A DNA stretch of 64,000 nt from [Mycobacterium] stephanolepidis (GCF_002356335.1 NZ_AP018165.1:2170001-2234000); one strand, 5' to 3'; shown: positions 10,412 through 20,166, numbered from the stretch's first letter. Notes: a model not told the origin generated them from the sequence alone. A program made the numbers and translations.

Positions 10412-12981
10412 CAGATGTTCTCTCCGGCAAGGACGCTCGAGGGTTCTTGTAGGCGTGCGTCCCATAAGCGTCGGTAGCGTCCGTTGTTGTTCACAAGTTC
10501 GGTGTGGGTGCCGGTTTCTACCAGGTGGCCCTGGTCGAGGACCACGATCTGGTCGGCGTCGGCGATGGTGTGCAGTCGGTGGGCGATGACGAGCACGGTG
10601 CGGTTGTGAACGAGCCGGCCCAGGGCTTGTTGCACCAAATATTCTGATTCGGGGTCGGCGAAGGCGGTGGCTTCGTCCAGGATCAGGATCGGGGTGTCGG
10701 CCAGCAGTGCGCGGGCGATGGTGAGGCGTTGTTTTTCGCCGCCGGAGAGTTGGGTGTTGGTGTCCAGGACGGTGTCATAACCGTTGGGCAGCCGCAGGAT
10801 TCGCTCATGAATCTGCGCATCCCGAGCCGCGGCGTGGATGTCGGTGTCGGTGGCTTCGGGTCGGGCCAGTGCGATGTTTTCCCGGACGGTTCCGGCGACC
10901 AGTTGCACGTCCTGGAACACGAATCCGACTTTGGTGTAGAGCTCATCGGCGCTCAGGGCCCGAATATCGGTGCCGTCGATGCGAATAGCGCCGCTATCGA
11001 CGTCATGGAATCGTGCCAGCAGCGAAGCCAACGTCGACTTACCCGAACCCGACGGGCCCACCAGCGCCGTCACGGTCCCCGGCCGCAGCGTCAAATTCAC
11101 ACCATGAATAACCGGCACCCCCGGCCGATACCCGAACGTCACGGTGTCGAAGGAGACGGAGGTCTCTCCGGCACGCCCCTCGGAAGCCTGCTCGGTCAAT
11201 TCGGTCTCGCCGAGGGCAACCGCGATATGCCGGGCGGCCTCCACGCCACCACGAATACCGCCAAGGCCGTATGCGATTCCCAGCAGGCGGGTGCCGAAGG
11301 TGGTGCCGAGCACCAGGAATGGCAGCAGGGTCGTGGGCTCCATGGCTCCGGCGACGACCAACAGCGTGCCGGCCCCGGCGATCAACCACAGGAACGTTGT
11401 CGGCCGGGTGACCAGATCCATAAAGGTCTTCTTCCCGATGAACGGCCGTTGCCATTCATTGAGGAAGGACAGGTATCCGTCCAGCCTGCGTTTGAACGAG
11501 GACGCTGCCGAGCCGCCAAAGATGCGGATCACCGGCTGGCCTTCAAGATAGGCGGCCGATTCTCCGCTCATCCGCTCGCTCCAGCGCGAGGCTTCGATGA
11601 TCTTCGGGCCGCTCTGGAACATCATGGTCGCCGTCGTCACGAGGTAGATCAGAATGGGCACCAGTAGCAACAGGGTCAGGCGCCAGTCGACGACGAAGAG
11701 GTAAATCAGCACCGCCACGGGTCCGACAACGGCGGCCACCGCATCGGGGATCGCGTGGGTGATCAGATAGTGCAGCGACAAGGTGTCGTCCTGAATCAGC
11801 TTCTTGACCGATCCCGAACCGCGTTGCGTGAACCACCCCAACGGAACCCGGGACAGCTTCGAGAGGAGCCTTTGCCGAACATCGGCGCTGAACCGTATTT
11901 CGACGACGTGCATCCAGACGGTAAGGGCCGCACCGAGAGCGGCGCCGAGCACGAGCAGCGTCAGGAAGATGAATCCGGTGTGCCATAGGCGGGATTCGTC
12001 GGCCCCGGCCAACAGCTGGCGGGTGAGCTCCACGAGCACCACGAACGGCGCCAGCTCGACCATGGTGATGATCGCCTGCAGCACACCACCGGCGATCATC
12101 TGCTTCTTGACCGGCGCCAACAATTCCCCGGCAGCCTGCGAACGCCAGCGGCCTTGGGGCACTGCAGGTTCCGGGGGAGCGGCAGGATTCTCGGCGACGG
12201 GCTTGGGGGCGGCGGGTACCTGTTGAGTATCGGTGTCTCCGCGGCGGCTGCCCATGGCGCGGCCGAAGGTCCAGTAGGCCGCGGCGTGCACGTCGGCCTT
12301 GGGGAATCCGAATTGTTCCTTGAGGCGCTTGCGCAGATGTTTGAGCGAGCCCGCTTCAGGTCCTGCCCAGGCGTACCAGTTGGACCAGTCGCGGGCCTCG
12401 ATTGCGGAGGCCAGTGAGGTTTCATCGGCGCGGTCCACCCAGTGCAGAACCCGTCGGGGATGCTCGGTCAGCGGGATGAGCTCATCGTCGGGGCTGTGGC
12501 GTTCCAGATACACCTCGACATCCACATCGGCGGGCAGCGCGGCCAGGATGGAGTTGATCGCCGGGATGGATGCGGAGTCGCCGATGAGCAGGAATCCGGC
12601 GGGAAGATCCTCGGGAACCTCAAAACGCGCCGAGCCGAAAGCCACTACCGGAATGGTCATTCCGGGCTGGGCCGCCCCCGCCCACCGGCAGGCGGGCCCG
12701 GCGGGCTCGTGGATCACCACATCGATCGCGAACTCGCCGGCCTCGACATCTGTCGAGACGATCGTGTACGCCCGCTGATGTTCGGTGGCACCGCCCTCAG
12801 GGTCGGGGAACCAGAACCGCAGCCATTCGGCCGGCGTGTGGAGCAGGTCCTCGAAAAGTGTGGGCGCCGACATCGTCAGCCGCACACAATTCGGTGCGAC
12901 CTGACTGGTACCGACCACAGTGGCTACATGATCACGCGCCCCAAGCCCGCGCAGCACCGCACCCTGGAAACCTCTACCCAT
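10411..12981 (-). CDS. irtA: Siderophore ABC transporter and flavin reductase IrtA
   Basis: An 856-residue fusion matching M. tuberculosis IrtA (859) end to end. Residues 1 to about 240 form the cytosolic siderophore-interacting FAD domain ([32 protein letters not shown]), which reduces Fe3+-mycobactin. About 310-580 is the transmembrane domain, and 600-850 the ATPase (Walker A near 640, [21 protein letters not shown]). A Pro/Ala-rich linker joins the first two parts. ATG 12981 is chosen: an AAAGG site lies 9 bases upstream and the protein then starts [17 protein letters not shown] like known IrtA. A start 45 bp further up is less likely. An iron box lies 61 bp upstream. In M. tuberculosis irtAB is far from the mbt cluster; here they adjoin. 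Confidence 0.95.
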   Translation of the reverse strand: MGRGFQGAVLRGLGARDHVATVVGTSQVAPNCVRLTMSAPTLFEDLLHTPAEWLRFWFPDPEGGATEHQRAYTIVSTDVEAGEFAIDVVIHEPAGPACRWAGAAQPGMTIPVVAFGSARFEVPEDLPAGFLLIGDSASIPAINSILAALPADVDVEVYLERHSPDDELIPLTEHPRRVLHWVDRADETSLASAIEARDWSNWYAWAGPEAGSLKHLRKRLKEQFGFPKADVHAAAYWTFGRAMGSRRGDTDTQQVPAAPKPVAENPAAPPEPAVPQGRWRSQAAGELLAPVKKQMIAGGVLQAIITMVELAPFVVLVELTRQLLAGADESRLWHTGFIFLTLLVLGAALGAALTVWMHVVEIRFSADVRQRLLSKLSRVPLGWFTQRGSGSVKKLIQDDTLSLHYLITHAIPDAVAAVVGPVAVLIYLFVVDWRLTLLLLVPILIYLVTTATMMFQSGPKIIEASRWSERMSGESAAYLEGQPVIRIFGGSAASSFKRRLDGYLSFLNEWQRPFIGKKTFMDLVTRPTTFLWLIAGAGTLLVVAGAMEPTTLLPFLVLGTTFGTRLLGIAYGLGGIRGGVEAARHIAVALGETELTEQASEGRAGETSVSFDTVTFGYRPGVPVIHGVNLTLRPGTVTALVGPSGSGKSTLASLLARFHDVDSGAIRIDGTDIRALSADELYTKVGFVFQDVQLVAGTVRENIALARPEATDTDIHAAARDAQIHERILRLPNGYDTVLDTNTQLSGGEKQRLTIARALLADTPILILDEATAFADPESEYLVQQALGRLVHNRTVLVIAHRLHTIADADQIVVLDQGHLVETGTHTELVNNNGRYRRLWDARLQEPSSVLAGENI

Positions 12982-13041
12982 GCTGATGTGACCTTTGTTA
13001 GTGCTCTGTGTGGCTCCGGCCGACACATCCGGGCCATATAC

Positions 13042-13060
13042 TTAGCCCATCCTAACCTAA
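13042..13060. promoter_or_regulatory. IdeR-like iron box ahead of irtA
   Basis: TTAGCCCATCCTAACCTAA matches the IdeR consensus at 15 of 19 bases, with the CCTAACCTAA half perfect. It sits 61 bp before the irtA start and 15 bp after the stop of the upstream transporter gene on the same strand, so irtAB has its own promoter despite the close ectoine operon. Confidence 0.8.
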
Positions 13061-13075
13061 GAGGTGTCGACGGGG

Positions 13076-14446
13076 TCAGGTGCGAACGGCGACATCATCC
13101 GGTGGGGCCGTTTCCGCCTCGTCGGGATCTGCACAGGGGATATCTGTTCCGGCGATCGAGGCTCCGGCCGTCTCGATGAGGAAAGGTAGGGCGCATAGCC
13201 CGATGGCGCAGGCCAGCATCAGGTAGGCGGCGGGGAACAGGTCCCATCCGGTCGCATCGACCATGAGGTCGTTCACCAGCGGCGCAGTGCCACCGAACGC
13301 GGCGGTCGAGAGGTTGTAGGAAATCGCGAATCCCGCGTATCGCACCTGGGTGGGAAACATGCACGGGAAGGTGGCGGTGATGGTGGACAGCTGCGGTATG
13401 TACAGCAACCCGAGCACCGCGAAACCGACTATTGCCCAGGCGAATCCCTGTCCCATGAGCCAGAACATGGGCAACGCGAGGATGAGAAGCCCGATCAGGG
13501 AGAACAGCCACATGGGTTTGCGTCCGACGCGATCAGAGAGTGCGCCGCAGAAGGGTAGGAATGCCATCATGGCGACCTCGCCGATGAGGACAACCATCTG
13601 TCCTTGGGTCTCGCTCATCCCGAGCCGGGTCTTCAGGTAGGTCGGCTGATAGCTCAGCAGGGTGTAATTGGTGATGTTCAGTGCGATGACCAGCAGCATC
13701 ATCACGATCATGGGGCGCTTGTAGTCATGCACCAGATCCTTGAGCCGCTGAAACGCAGTCTCCTGGCCCTGGGGCTCCTGCTCCTGCATCTCCTTGAACA
13801 AGGGCGGGTCATCGAGGCGACTTCGTAGATACCAGCCGATGAGGCCCATCGGGAGCGCGATGAGGAACGGAATGCGCCAGCCCCAGGAGTGCATGTCCTG
13901 CGTGCTGAGAGTGGCATCGAGGATCAGAACGAAGGCGGCGCCTGTTGCAAAGCCGCCCAAGGTGCCGAACTCCAGAAATGAACCGTACTTGCCGCGCTTC
14001 TTATCGGGCGCGAACTCGGCCATGAACGTTGCCGCGCCACCGTATTCGCCGCCGGTGGAGAAACCTTGTATGACGCGCAACAGGATCATCAGGGCAGGCG
14101 CCGCAGCACCGATCGTCGCCCAGCTGGGCAACACACCGATGAGCGTGGTGGACAACGCCATCAGCACGATGGTGATGGCCATGACGCTCTTGCGGCCCAA
14201 CCTGTCACCCAGCGGCCCCCAGATCATCCCGCCGAGGGGCCGCAGCAGGAACGAGATCGCGTATCCGAGCATCGTGAACGCGGTGCCCAGGGTGGGGAAG
14301 AACGCCTGCGTCAGGAAGGTGGTTGCGGCCGCATAGACGCCGTAGTCGTACCACTCCGTGGCGTTTCCCATTGCCGATGCCGCGATGGCCCGGTGCAGCT
14401 GCCGCCGACCCGTGGGTGATTGGAAGTCCGGGCCGGCCGTCGTCAT
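13076..14446 (-). CDS. MHS-family MFS transporter, ProP-like (compatible solute uptake)
   Basis: A 456-residue, 12-segment major facilitator of the metabolite:H+ symporter branch that includes the osmoprotectant carrier ProP. Diagnostic stretches are MGNATEWYDYGVYAAA near residue 30, the loop motif GDRLGRKSVM after the second segment, GEYGGAATFMAEFAP, and DRVGRKPMW in the second half. ATG 14446 shares one base with the ectD stop (TGATG), so it is the last gene of the ectABCD operon. That context argues for uptake of ectoine, hydroxyectoine or betaine. MHS proteins also carry other organic acids (citrate, shikimate, ketoglutarate), so the substrate is inferred. Confidence 0.85.
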   Translation of the reverse strand: MTTAGPDFQSPTGRRQLHRAIAASAMGNATEWYDYGVYAAATTFLTQAFFPTLGTAFTMLGYAISFLLRPLGGMIWGPLGDRLGRKSVMAITIVLMALSTTLIGVLPSWATIGAAAPALMILLRVIQGFSTGGEYGGAATFMAEFAPDKKRGKYGSFLEFGTLGGFATGAAFVLILDATLSTQDMHSWGWRIPFLIALPMGLIGWYLRSRLDDPPLFKEMQEQEPQGQETAFQRLKDLVHDYKRPMIVMMLLVIALNITNYTLLSYQPTYLKTRLGMSETQGQMVVLIGEVAMMAFLPFCGALSDRVGRKPMWLFSLIGLLILALPMFWLMGQGFAWAIVGFAVLGLLYIPQLSTITATFPCMFPTQVRYAGFAISYNLSTAAFGGTAPLVNDLMVDATGWDLFPAAYLMLACAIGLCALPFLIETAGASIAGTDIPCADPDEAETAPPDDVAVRT

Positions 14447-15354
14447 CAGCTAATACCCGGCGGCCGACTGGTGAGTGGCGTGAATGTCCGCGCCGCGATG
14501 TACTCCGGACGCGGCTCCGATCCGGCGAAGGGTCGCTCTGGTGCGTTCTCCACCGAGTTGAACACCAGGAAGACATTCGAGCGCGGATAGGGGCTGATGT
14601 TCGATCCAGACCCGTGCATGAGGTTGCAGTCGAACCACAACGCATCGCCCGGTTGCCCAAGGAACAATTCGATGCCGCTGGTGAGGGCGGCCTCGGCGAG
14701 GGTATGAGTGGATGGAACGCCAACCTCTTGCTCCACCAGAGATTTCCGATGGTTTTCGTGCGGGGTGGCACCGACGCATGGGTAGAAGGTGCGATGCGTG
14801 CCCGGCATGACCTGCAACGTCCCGTTATAGGCGACGTTGACGGTCAACGCGATCGAGCAGGACACGGTGCGCATCTGGGGGAGTCCGTCTTCGGTGTGCC
14901 AGGTCTCGAAATCCGAATGCCAGTAGAAGCCGCGTCCCCTGAATGCGGGCATCGCATTGATTCGCGATTGATGTAGGTAGACCGGCCCGCCCAGTAGCTG
15001 CTCGGCGACGTCAAGCACACCCGGCGAGCACGCGACGTCCATGACGACTGAGCTCAGGGTGTGTGCCTCGAAGATGGACCGCACCTCATGCGATCCGGCC
15101 TCACGGATGATCCGCGGGTCATCGCCCAATTGCAAAGGCACTCTGTCGATCTCGTTGCGCAAGGTGGAGACCGTCATATCGTCGACGGTGCTCGGTCTGA
15201 TGAGGAATCCCTGATCGGACATCTGGGTGAGCGCCGGCGGGGCCAGGGGCCCCTCGCCCATGGCGCCCCGGACCACAGGCTCTGTCCTGACGATCGGAGG
15301 CTGTTCGGTTTCCAGACGGCTGGGGTAGCGATCGACGATCGCGGGGGCACTCAT
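14446..15354 (-). CDS. ectD: Ectoine hydroxylase EctD
   Basis: A 302-residue Fe(II)/2-oxoglutarate dioxygenase of the PhyH superfamily that converts ectoine to 5-hydroxyectoine. The signature block RGFYWHSDFETWHTEDG holds the HxD iron ligands (HSD); the distal ligand is the His in CNLMHGSGSN. Length fits the EctD family (about 295-305). ATG 15354 overlaps the ectC stop by four bases (ATGA); a longer in-frame start would lie inside ectC. The enzyme needs iron, and the operon sits between iron-uptake genes, but no iron box was seen in front of it. Confidence 0.95.
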   Translation of the reverse strand: MSAPAIVDRYPSRLETEQPPIVRTEPVVRGAMGEGPLAPPALTQMSDQGFLIRPSTVDDMTVSTLRNEIDRVPLQLGDDPRIIREAGSHEVRSIFEAHTLSSVVMDVACSPGVLDVAEQLLGGPVYLHQSRINAMPAFRGRGFYWHSDFETWHTEDGLPQMRTVSCSIALTVNVAYNGTLQVMPGTHRTFYPCVGATPHENHRKSLVEQEVGVPSTHTLAEAALTSGIELFLGQPGDALWFDCNLMHGSGSNISPYPRSNVFLVFNSVENAPERPFAGSEPRPEYIAARTFTPLTSRPPGIS

Positions 15355-15743
15355 GAGAGCGCAGGCGCGGTAGGGTATGCGCCGGACTCGTCGTGGACCT
15401 CCCGCCCGGTGACAGGAGGATTGAACACACACATCATGCGCATCTGGGTATCGGCGGAAAGCTGGTGTCGCTCATTGCCGTTGAGCAGATACATGCTGCC
15501 CGGCCCGAGTGTGATCAGCTCACCGTTCTCCAGGTTGGTCAATGTGCCGGTGCCTGCGGTAAGCCACACCGCCTCGATGTGGTGCTGGTAGTGGAAGACG
15601 TGGACAGTTCCCGCGTCAATGGTGGTCTCGTGGAAAGAGAACCCGACTCCGTCATCTGCCAGCACGATCCGCTTGCTATGCCAGCCTTCGCCGCTGACAT
15701 CGCGTTCGGTACCCGTGATCTGCTGGGTAGTACGGACGATCAC
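15351..15743 (-). CDS. ectC: Ectoine synthase EctC
   Basis: A 130-residue cupin that cyclises N-gamma-acetyl-diaminobutyrate to ectoine. It begins MIVRTTQQITGTERDV, a near-invariant EctC N-terminus. It keeps HYQHHIEAVWLTAGTGTLTN, with the conserved Glu and His region of the metal site, and GSMYLLNGNERHQL. The length is typical (128-137). It follows ectB after 39 bp and is translationally coupled to ectD. Confidence 0.97.
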   Translation of the reverse strand: MIVRTTQQITGTERDVSGEGWHSKRIVLADDGVGFSFHETTIDAGTVHVFHYQHHIEAVWLTAGTGTLTNLENGELITLGPGSMYLLNGNERHQLSADTQMRMMCVFNPPVTGREVHDESGAYPTAPALS

Positions 15744-15782
15744 GATAGTTTCCTTTCTCGATCGATTGGATTCCGTACGGAA

Positions 15783-17060
15783 TCAGGCGGATTCCGCGAT
15801 GGCGTCACGCAAGGTGGCGATTCCGATGTCGAGCTGCTCGTCGGTGGTGGTCAGCGCGGGCAGCAGCTTGACTACCTCGTCCTTGGGGCCGGAGGTCTCC
15901 ACCAGCAGGTTCCGCTCAAACGCGGCCTTGCTTACCCGGGAGCCCCGCTCGGTGTCGGCAAACGCAATACCCTGCACCATGCCGCGGCCGCGCACGGTTA
16001 CCGAGTCGTCGTCAGCCACCAGCGCGGACAGCTCGCTGTGGAGGCGGTCCCCCTTGCGGCGCACGTCTTCGCTGAATGTGCTATCCCGCCAATACTTCTG
16101 CAGCGTTGCGGTGGCGGTCACGAAGGCTGGGTTGTTCCCGCGGAAGGTGCCGTTGTGCTCACCCGGGGCCCACTGGTCGAGATCGGGCCGTATCAGGGTC
16201 AGTGCCATCGGCAATCCGTATCCACTGATCGACTTGGACAGCGTCACGATATCCGGGCGGATTCCCGCGTCTTCGAAGGAGAAGAAGGCGCCCGTTCGGC
16301 CGCAACCCATCTGGACGTCGTCGACGATCAGGAAGATCTCACGCGCGCGGCACAGATCTGACAGCGCGCGCAGCCATTCGGCGCGAGCGACGTTGACCCC
16401 GCCCTCGCCCTGCACAGTTTCGACGATCACCGCGGCGGGCTTGTTGAGTCCGCCTCCTTCATCGTCGAGGACCTTCTCAAACCATTGGAAATCTTCGGTG
16501 ACACCACCGAAGTAGTTGTCGTATGGCATCGGGGTGGAGTGCACCAGCGGCACGCCCGCCCCCGCCCGCTTCATGGAATTTCCAGTCACGGCCAGCGATC
16601 CCAGTGTCATTCCATGGAAGGCATTGGTGAAGCTGATGACCGATTCGCGCCCGGTGATGTTCCGCGCCAGCTTGAGTGCGGCCTCCACGGCGTTGGTACC
16701 GGTCGGGCCGGGGAACTGAACCTTGTAGTCCATACCGCGCGGTTCCAGGATGGTGCGCTCGAACTCCTCGAGGAAGTGCTGCTTTGCCACGGTGGCCATG
16801 TCCAGACCGTGCACAACACCATCGGTGGTCAAGTAGTCGATGAGGGCAGTCTTGAGCACCGGATTGTTATGCCCGTAGTTGAGCGCGCCCGCACCGGAGA
16901 AGAAGTCCAGGTAACGCTCGCCGGTGGTGTCGGTGAGCCAGGATCCGGAGGCAGAGGCGAAGGTGGTGGGCCAGGTGCGGCAATAGCTCCGTACCTCGGA
17001 TTCACGTTCGTTGATGACCTTCGGCAGCCCAGCTTCCTGAGCGGGCAAGGTGGCGGTCAT
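15783..17060 (-). CDS. ectB: Diaminobutyrate-2-oxoglutarate transaminase EctB
   Basis: A 425-residue class III PLP aminotransferase that makes L-2,4-diaminobutyrate from aspartate semialdehyde, the first step of ectoine synthesis. It shows FFSGAGALNYGHNNP, FPGPTGTNAVEAALKLAR, the cofactor-binding VDDVQMGCGRTG, and the Schiff-base lysine in TLSKSISGYGLP. ATG 17060 is preferred: an AAAGGGG site precedes it, and the in-frame start 36 bp upstream would overlap the end of ectA. No dedicated aspartokinase or asd gene is in the operon, so aspartate semialdehyde must come from the general pathway. Confidence 0.96.
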   Translation of the reverse strand: MTATLPAQEAGLPKVINERESEVRSYCRTWPTTFASASGSWLTDTTGERYLDFFSGAGALNYGHNNPVLKTALIDYLTTDGVVHGLDMATVAKQHFLEEFERTILEPRGMDYKVQFPGPTGTNAVEAALKLARNITGRESVISFTNAFHGMTLGSLAVTGNSMKRAGAGVPLVHSTPMPYDNYFGGVTEDFQWFEKVLDDEGGGLNKPAAVIVETVQGEGGVNVARAEWLRALSDLCRAREIFLIVDDVQMGCGRTGAFFSFEDAGIRPDIVTLSKSISGYGLPMALTLIRPDLDQWAPGEHNGTFRGNNPAFVTATATLQKYWRDSTFSEDVRRKGDRLHSELSALVADDDSVTVRGRGMVQGIAFADTERGSRVSKAAFERNLLVETSGPKDEVVKLLPALTTTDEQLDIGIATLRDAIAESA

Positions 17061-17088
17061 TTCTGTATCCCCTTTCGGCCCAATGCGT

Positions 17089-17634
17089 TTAGGCACTGTG
17101 GCTGGGTGTTTTATGTGGGTCTAGCGGAGTGAGCCTTAATAGCGGCTCTGCCTCATGCGCGTCGGGAAAGAGGTCCTCATCGAATCCTGCGGACTCGGTG
17201 AGCTCCATATCCCGCCGGCGGGCAAATCCGGCGAATAACGCACGCGAGGCGGTATTGGACTGTGTAACAGTAGTTTCCATAACCAGCGGTTCACCCTGCA
17301 AGGTCGCGAGAGAGTCTGCGAGCCAGCCCAGCATGCTGGCGGCGAGTCCTTTTCCACGGTGCGCCTCATCGACCCCCACCTGCCAGATCATCAGTGATCC
17401 AGATGGCCTGAGGTATCCGGTGACGAATCCGATTGTCCTGTCATCGACACGTGCGACGGCGGCCGTAGAGGGAAAGTCGGTGCACCACAACAGGTATGCG
17501 TACGAAGAATTGACGTCCAGTACGCCGGAGTCGCGTGCGATGCGCCACATATGGCGAGCATCCGACTGCGTTGGGTGGCCTATCGACCACACAGGGGTGC
17601 AACGTTTTTCATTCTGTAATTCAGTATCGACCAC
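17089..17634 (-). CDS. ectA: Diaminobutyrate acetyltransferase EctA
   Basis: A 181-residue GNAT acetyltransferase that acetylates diaminobutyrate. The acetyl-CoA motif is IWQVGVDEAHRGKGLAASML, with the flanking ETTVTQSNTASRALFAGFA and an acidic C-terminal DEDLFPDAHEAEPLLRL region typical of EctA. The first gene of the ect operon; the gap to ectB is 28 bp. The start is GTG at 17634 with only a weak GGTGA site; no ATG is available until residue 29, which would cut the fold. The upstream 238 bp hold repeats and a GlnR-like site (separate entries). Confidence 0.94.
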   Translation of the reverse strand: MVDTELQNEKRCTPVWSIGHPTQSDARHMWRIARDSGVLDVNSSYAYLLWCTDFPSTAAVARVDDRTIGFVTGYLRPSGSLMIWQVGVDEAHRGKGLAASMLGWLADSLATLQGEPLVMETTVTQSNTASRALFAGFARRRDMELTESAGFDEDLFPDAHEAEPLLRLTPLDPHKTPSHSA

Positions 17635-17658
17635 TAAAAATCACCATCACCACAACAT

Positions 17659-17697
17659 GTTTCGTATCAACTGGGGTTTCGTATCGGGTTTCGTACT
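17659..17697. repeat. Three direct repeats GTTTCGTAT(C) upstream of ectA
   Basis: GTTTCGTATC occurs at 17659-17668 and 17676-17685, with a variant GTTTCGTACT at 17688-17697 (spacings 17 and 12 bp). On the ectA strand each reads GATACGAAAC or AGTACGAAAC. The GAAAC part resembles the b-half of actinobacterial GlnR boxes. The repeats lie 25-63 bp upstream of the ectA start, where a regulator of the ectoine operon would bind. Confidence 0.5.
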
Positions 17698-17705
17698 GCT
17701 CGACC

Positions 17706-17721
17706 GTAACCACATTGACAC
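17706..17721. promoter_or_regulatory. GlnR-like box upstream of the ectoine operon
   Basis: GTAAC-CACATT-GACAC follows the actinobacterial GlnR pattern GTnAC-n6-GAAAC with one mismatch. GlnR control of ectoine genes is known in Streptomyces. It lies 72 bp before the ectA start. A single match to a short motif is weak evidence. Confidence 0.35.
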
Positions 17722-17872
17722 CCGAATGGCCAGGACCGGTACCGGCGATGCGGGTCAACTCATCGCGTTTGCCGAGGGTATCCACCTGATGTGACCCTCG
17801 TCATATTATTGTGGGACCATGAGAACTTGACAGGATCTTGACGAAGGTGCGTTGAGATTGCCCGGCAAAAAT

Positions 17873-19516
17873 TCAGGCCCTGCTGGCGAAGCAGCGCTCC
17901 CAGCGGTCGGGGTTGGCGAGCATCTCGCCGGGAGGAGTGGCCCAGCAGGCCGCCACCAGGTCATATCCGTGATGAATGAGTGCGGCGTGTGTGGGCCAGT
18001 GCGCCTGCAGCCAGTCGGGCTCGTTGTGTGCGCTGTGCACGCCGGCCCGGATGGCTCCCTCGAGTTCGAAGGATAGGTCTCGTGCTTCTGCATACGCCGC
18101 GTCGTGCGCGGGCTGCACTCTGGCGCTCGCAACCAGGGCCAATGCCGCCCGTTGGATGCGGGCCTCGGTGAATGAGAAGGTCTGGCGATGGGCACGCGGC
18201 GCGATCAGATACATGGACGCCATGGCGACGGCGACACCGATCAGCGTCTCGGCGAGGCGGTCGCGCACGATGGATGTGACGGCCCCGTGCAACGTGACCA
18301 CGCCGGCCGACAGCAGTGCGATGGGCGTCACGAACATGACGGCGACGGCGTAATTGCGTGGCAGGAAAAGCTCGGTGCAGAACTGCAACGTCGCGATGGC
18401 GGCGATGAGTGCGTACCCGGTGAGAGAAAGCTGGTACAGCACCGCGAAGAGGCCGAGTCCGATGACCGTTCCTGCGAAGCGATGTAGTCCGCGCACCGTT
18501 CCGTGTAGCCGATCGGGACCCAGATGGACGATCACGAGGGCGCTCAGGATCGCCCATTGCGGGCGTGTCAGCCCGACCGCGGAGCTGATGACTCCGGCGC
18601 CGAGGCAGGCGATGCCGACGCGTCCGGCGGTGATGGTGGCGTGTGAGCGGAACCGCGCCGAGCGGTGCAGCCGGTACCAAATGCTGGGTCGGACCACCAG
18701 GACGTGGTCGCCCGGGATGACGTGATCGAGCACCATCTTGGTGCCGACGGCGGTTTCGGTGAACCGACGATGGGTATCGAGCATCGTGGCCACCAGGGGT
18801 GAGTCCGACGTGGTGGAGATTCCCGCGTCGTGCAGGGCGGTCCATGCGGAGGAGATCGCCAGTCCCGCGGCGTGGCGCGCGTCGACCGTCGCCTTGCCTG
18901 GCTGGGCGTAGCCGTCTACCGCATCGACTGCCCGCTGTACGGCGGCACGTTCCGGTTTGTGAAGGTCAACCGCGGCGCCGACCATCGAAACGGCCACCGC
19001 CGCAACGGCCCCCAGGCTTGCGCAGACGAGAATCTTGATCGGATCCACGCCCCATTCGGTCGCGCCCAGTGCGCCGCCGCACACCAGCACGAAGAACAGT
19101 GCACCCGGCGGCCCGAGCCGAAGCGCGTCCACTGTGTACACGACCGGGACCGCGACGGCCGTCAGGGTGAGGATGATGGCCACCTTGTTGGCGACACCGC
19201 CAGGTGCATGGGTGCCGACGACGGCGCCGAGCATCGCGATGAGAAGCAGTGCCGTTCCCGCGGTCGCGACGACGGCGGCACGCACCCGATACGGGCGCCC
19301 CTCGCCGTAGAGAACGGCGAAGGCCCCGTAGGTGACATAGAGTGCCGCATTCGGATACCCGGCGGCCACGACGAGTGTCCCGGGAATGGCGACGGCGGCG
19401 CCTGCGCGCAAGCCGATGCTCCACCGCCTGCCCGCCGGCGGAGCGGAGAACAGGATGGAGCGGGCCCGGGCGATCTGCGGTAGCGGATCCGGCGATTCAG
19501 GCGCGGACGGGGTCAC
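17873..19516 (-). CDS. FUSC-family membrane protein, AaeB-like (putative aromatic acid exporter)
   Basis: A 547-residue integral membrane protein of the fusaric acid resistance family (the family of AaeB, which exports hydroxylated aromatic acids). Two membrane blocks, about residues 35-165 and 300-430, are each followed by a cytosolic region, the usual FUSC duplication. RPYRVRAAVVATAGTALL marks the first block and GPDRLHGTVRGLHRFAGTVIG the second. It starts at GTG 19516, three bases after the stop of the MerR-like gene, so the two form an operon with an iron box in front. This suggests export of a substrate tied to iron starvation; salicylate is a candidate. No partner membrane-fusion protein is seen, as expected for a mycobacterium. 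Family sure, substrate unknown. Confidence 0.75.
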   Translation of the reverse strand: MTPSAPESPDPLPQIARARSILFSAPPAGRRWSIGLRAGAAVAIPGTLVVAAGYPNAALYVTYGAFAVLYGEGRPYRVRAAVVATAGTALLLIAMLGAVVGTHAPGGVANKVAIILTLTAVAVPVVYTVDALRLGPPGALFFVLVCGGALGATEWGVDPIKILVCASLGAVAAVAVSMVGAAVDLHKPERAAVQRAVDAVDGYAQPGKATVDARHAAGLAISSAWTALHDAGISTTSDSPLVATMLDTHRRFTETAVGTKMVLDHVIPGDHVLVVRPSIWYRLHRSARFRSHATITAGRVGIACLGAGVISSAVGLTRPQWAILSALVIVHLGPDRLHGTVRGLHRFAGTVIGLGLFAVLYQLSLTGYALIAAIATLQFCTELFLPRNYAVAVMFVTPIALLSAGVVTLHGAVTSIVRDRLAETLIGVAVAMASMYLIAPRAHRQTFSFTEARIQRAALALVASARVQPAHDAAYAEARDLSFELEGAIRAGVHSAHNEPDWLQAHWPTHAALIHHGYDLVAACWATPPGEMLANPDRWERCFASRA

Positions 19517-19519
19517 ACG

Positions 19520-20152
19520 TCATTTCATACCGTGCCGCTGCCGGTAGGCGCGCTGTTTGCAGGCGGGGGAGCAGTAGCGCTGAGGCCGTCCCTTCCCGTG
19601 GATGATCAGTTCGGAGCCGCAGAAATCGCAGCGTCCATGCATCTCGGCTGGTGTTTCGTCACGAACTGCAGGGGATTCGTAACAGGTGCCGCGTGCCGCG
19701 GACACCAGGTTATTGCCGGCAGCGCGGCCACGGGGGGGCCGGATGCGGAGCTCACCGTCGAGATACGGGCAATCGACGATGTCCTCGTTCTGGCAGGACA
19801 GCAGGTGGTTCAGGTATTCGCGCGCACGATCGAGCTGTTCGATACGCGTGGAGATCTCGGCGACCTGTTCGGTGACCGCGTTGCGCCAGGTATCGGGTTG
19901 TGCCGAATGCGATGTCACGACGGCTGCCTGGCGCAGCGGCATCATCCCGGTGATGCAGCACAGGTATGCGATGCCGATGCGCCGCAGGTCTCGCTCGGTG
20001 TAGGTGCGGCGGCCGCTGTGTTGGACCGGCGAATTCAGGACGCCCTGCTTCTCCCACCGTCGCAGGGTCGACGGGCTGAGGCCGTAGAGGGCCGCGGCCT
20101 CACCGATGTTCACGGTGGGTTCGGTGGGCACTGGTCTCGACATCAAGCTCAC
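19520..20152 (-). CDS. MerR-like regulator with C-terminal zinc-ribbon
   Basis: A 210-residue DNA-binding protein. Residues about 13-75 are a MerR winged helix (VNIGEAAALYGLSPSTLRRWE ... GRRTYTERDLRRIGIA); a helical dimerisation stretch follows at 95-120. The C-terminus CDFCGSEL...RYCSPACKQRAYRQR has a CxxC-CxxxC zinc-ribbon common in actinobacterial regulators. A further Cys pair in LLSCQNEDIVDCPYLDG could be an effector site. The start is GTG 20152 or ATG 20143. An IdeR-like box lies 15 bp upstream, and the FUSC gene follows after 3 bp. It is likely an iron-regulated local controller of the FUSC exporter; its ligand is unknown. Confidence 0.75.
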   Translation of the reverse strand: MSLMSRPVPTEPTVNIGEAAALYGLSPSTLRRWEKQGVLNSPVQHSGRRTYTERDLRRIGIAYLCCITGMMPLRQAAVVTSHSAQPDTWRNAVTEQVAEISTRIEQLDRAREYLNHLLSCQNEDIVDCPYLDGELRIRPPRGRAAGNNLVSAARGTCYESPAVRDETPAEMHGRCDFCGSELIIHGKGRPQRYCSPACKQRAYRQRHGMK

Positions 20153-20166
20153 TTCACCATTGAAAC

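Noticed and set aside
13076..17634. Ectoine operon as a recent horizontal insertion
   Set aside because: No mobile element, repeat border or clear shift in base composition was seen at either end.
17641..17794. Open frame across the ectA promoter
   Set aside because: It is an extension of an antisense frame over ectA and coincides with promoter repeats.
17773..17800. CGAGGGT / ACCCTCG inverted repeat as terminator of the FUSC gene
   Set aside because: Only 7-bp arms with a 14-nt loop and no T-run; too weak to annotate.
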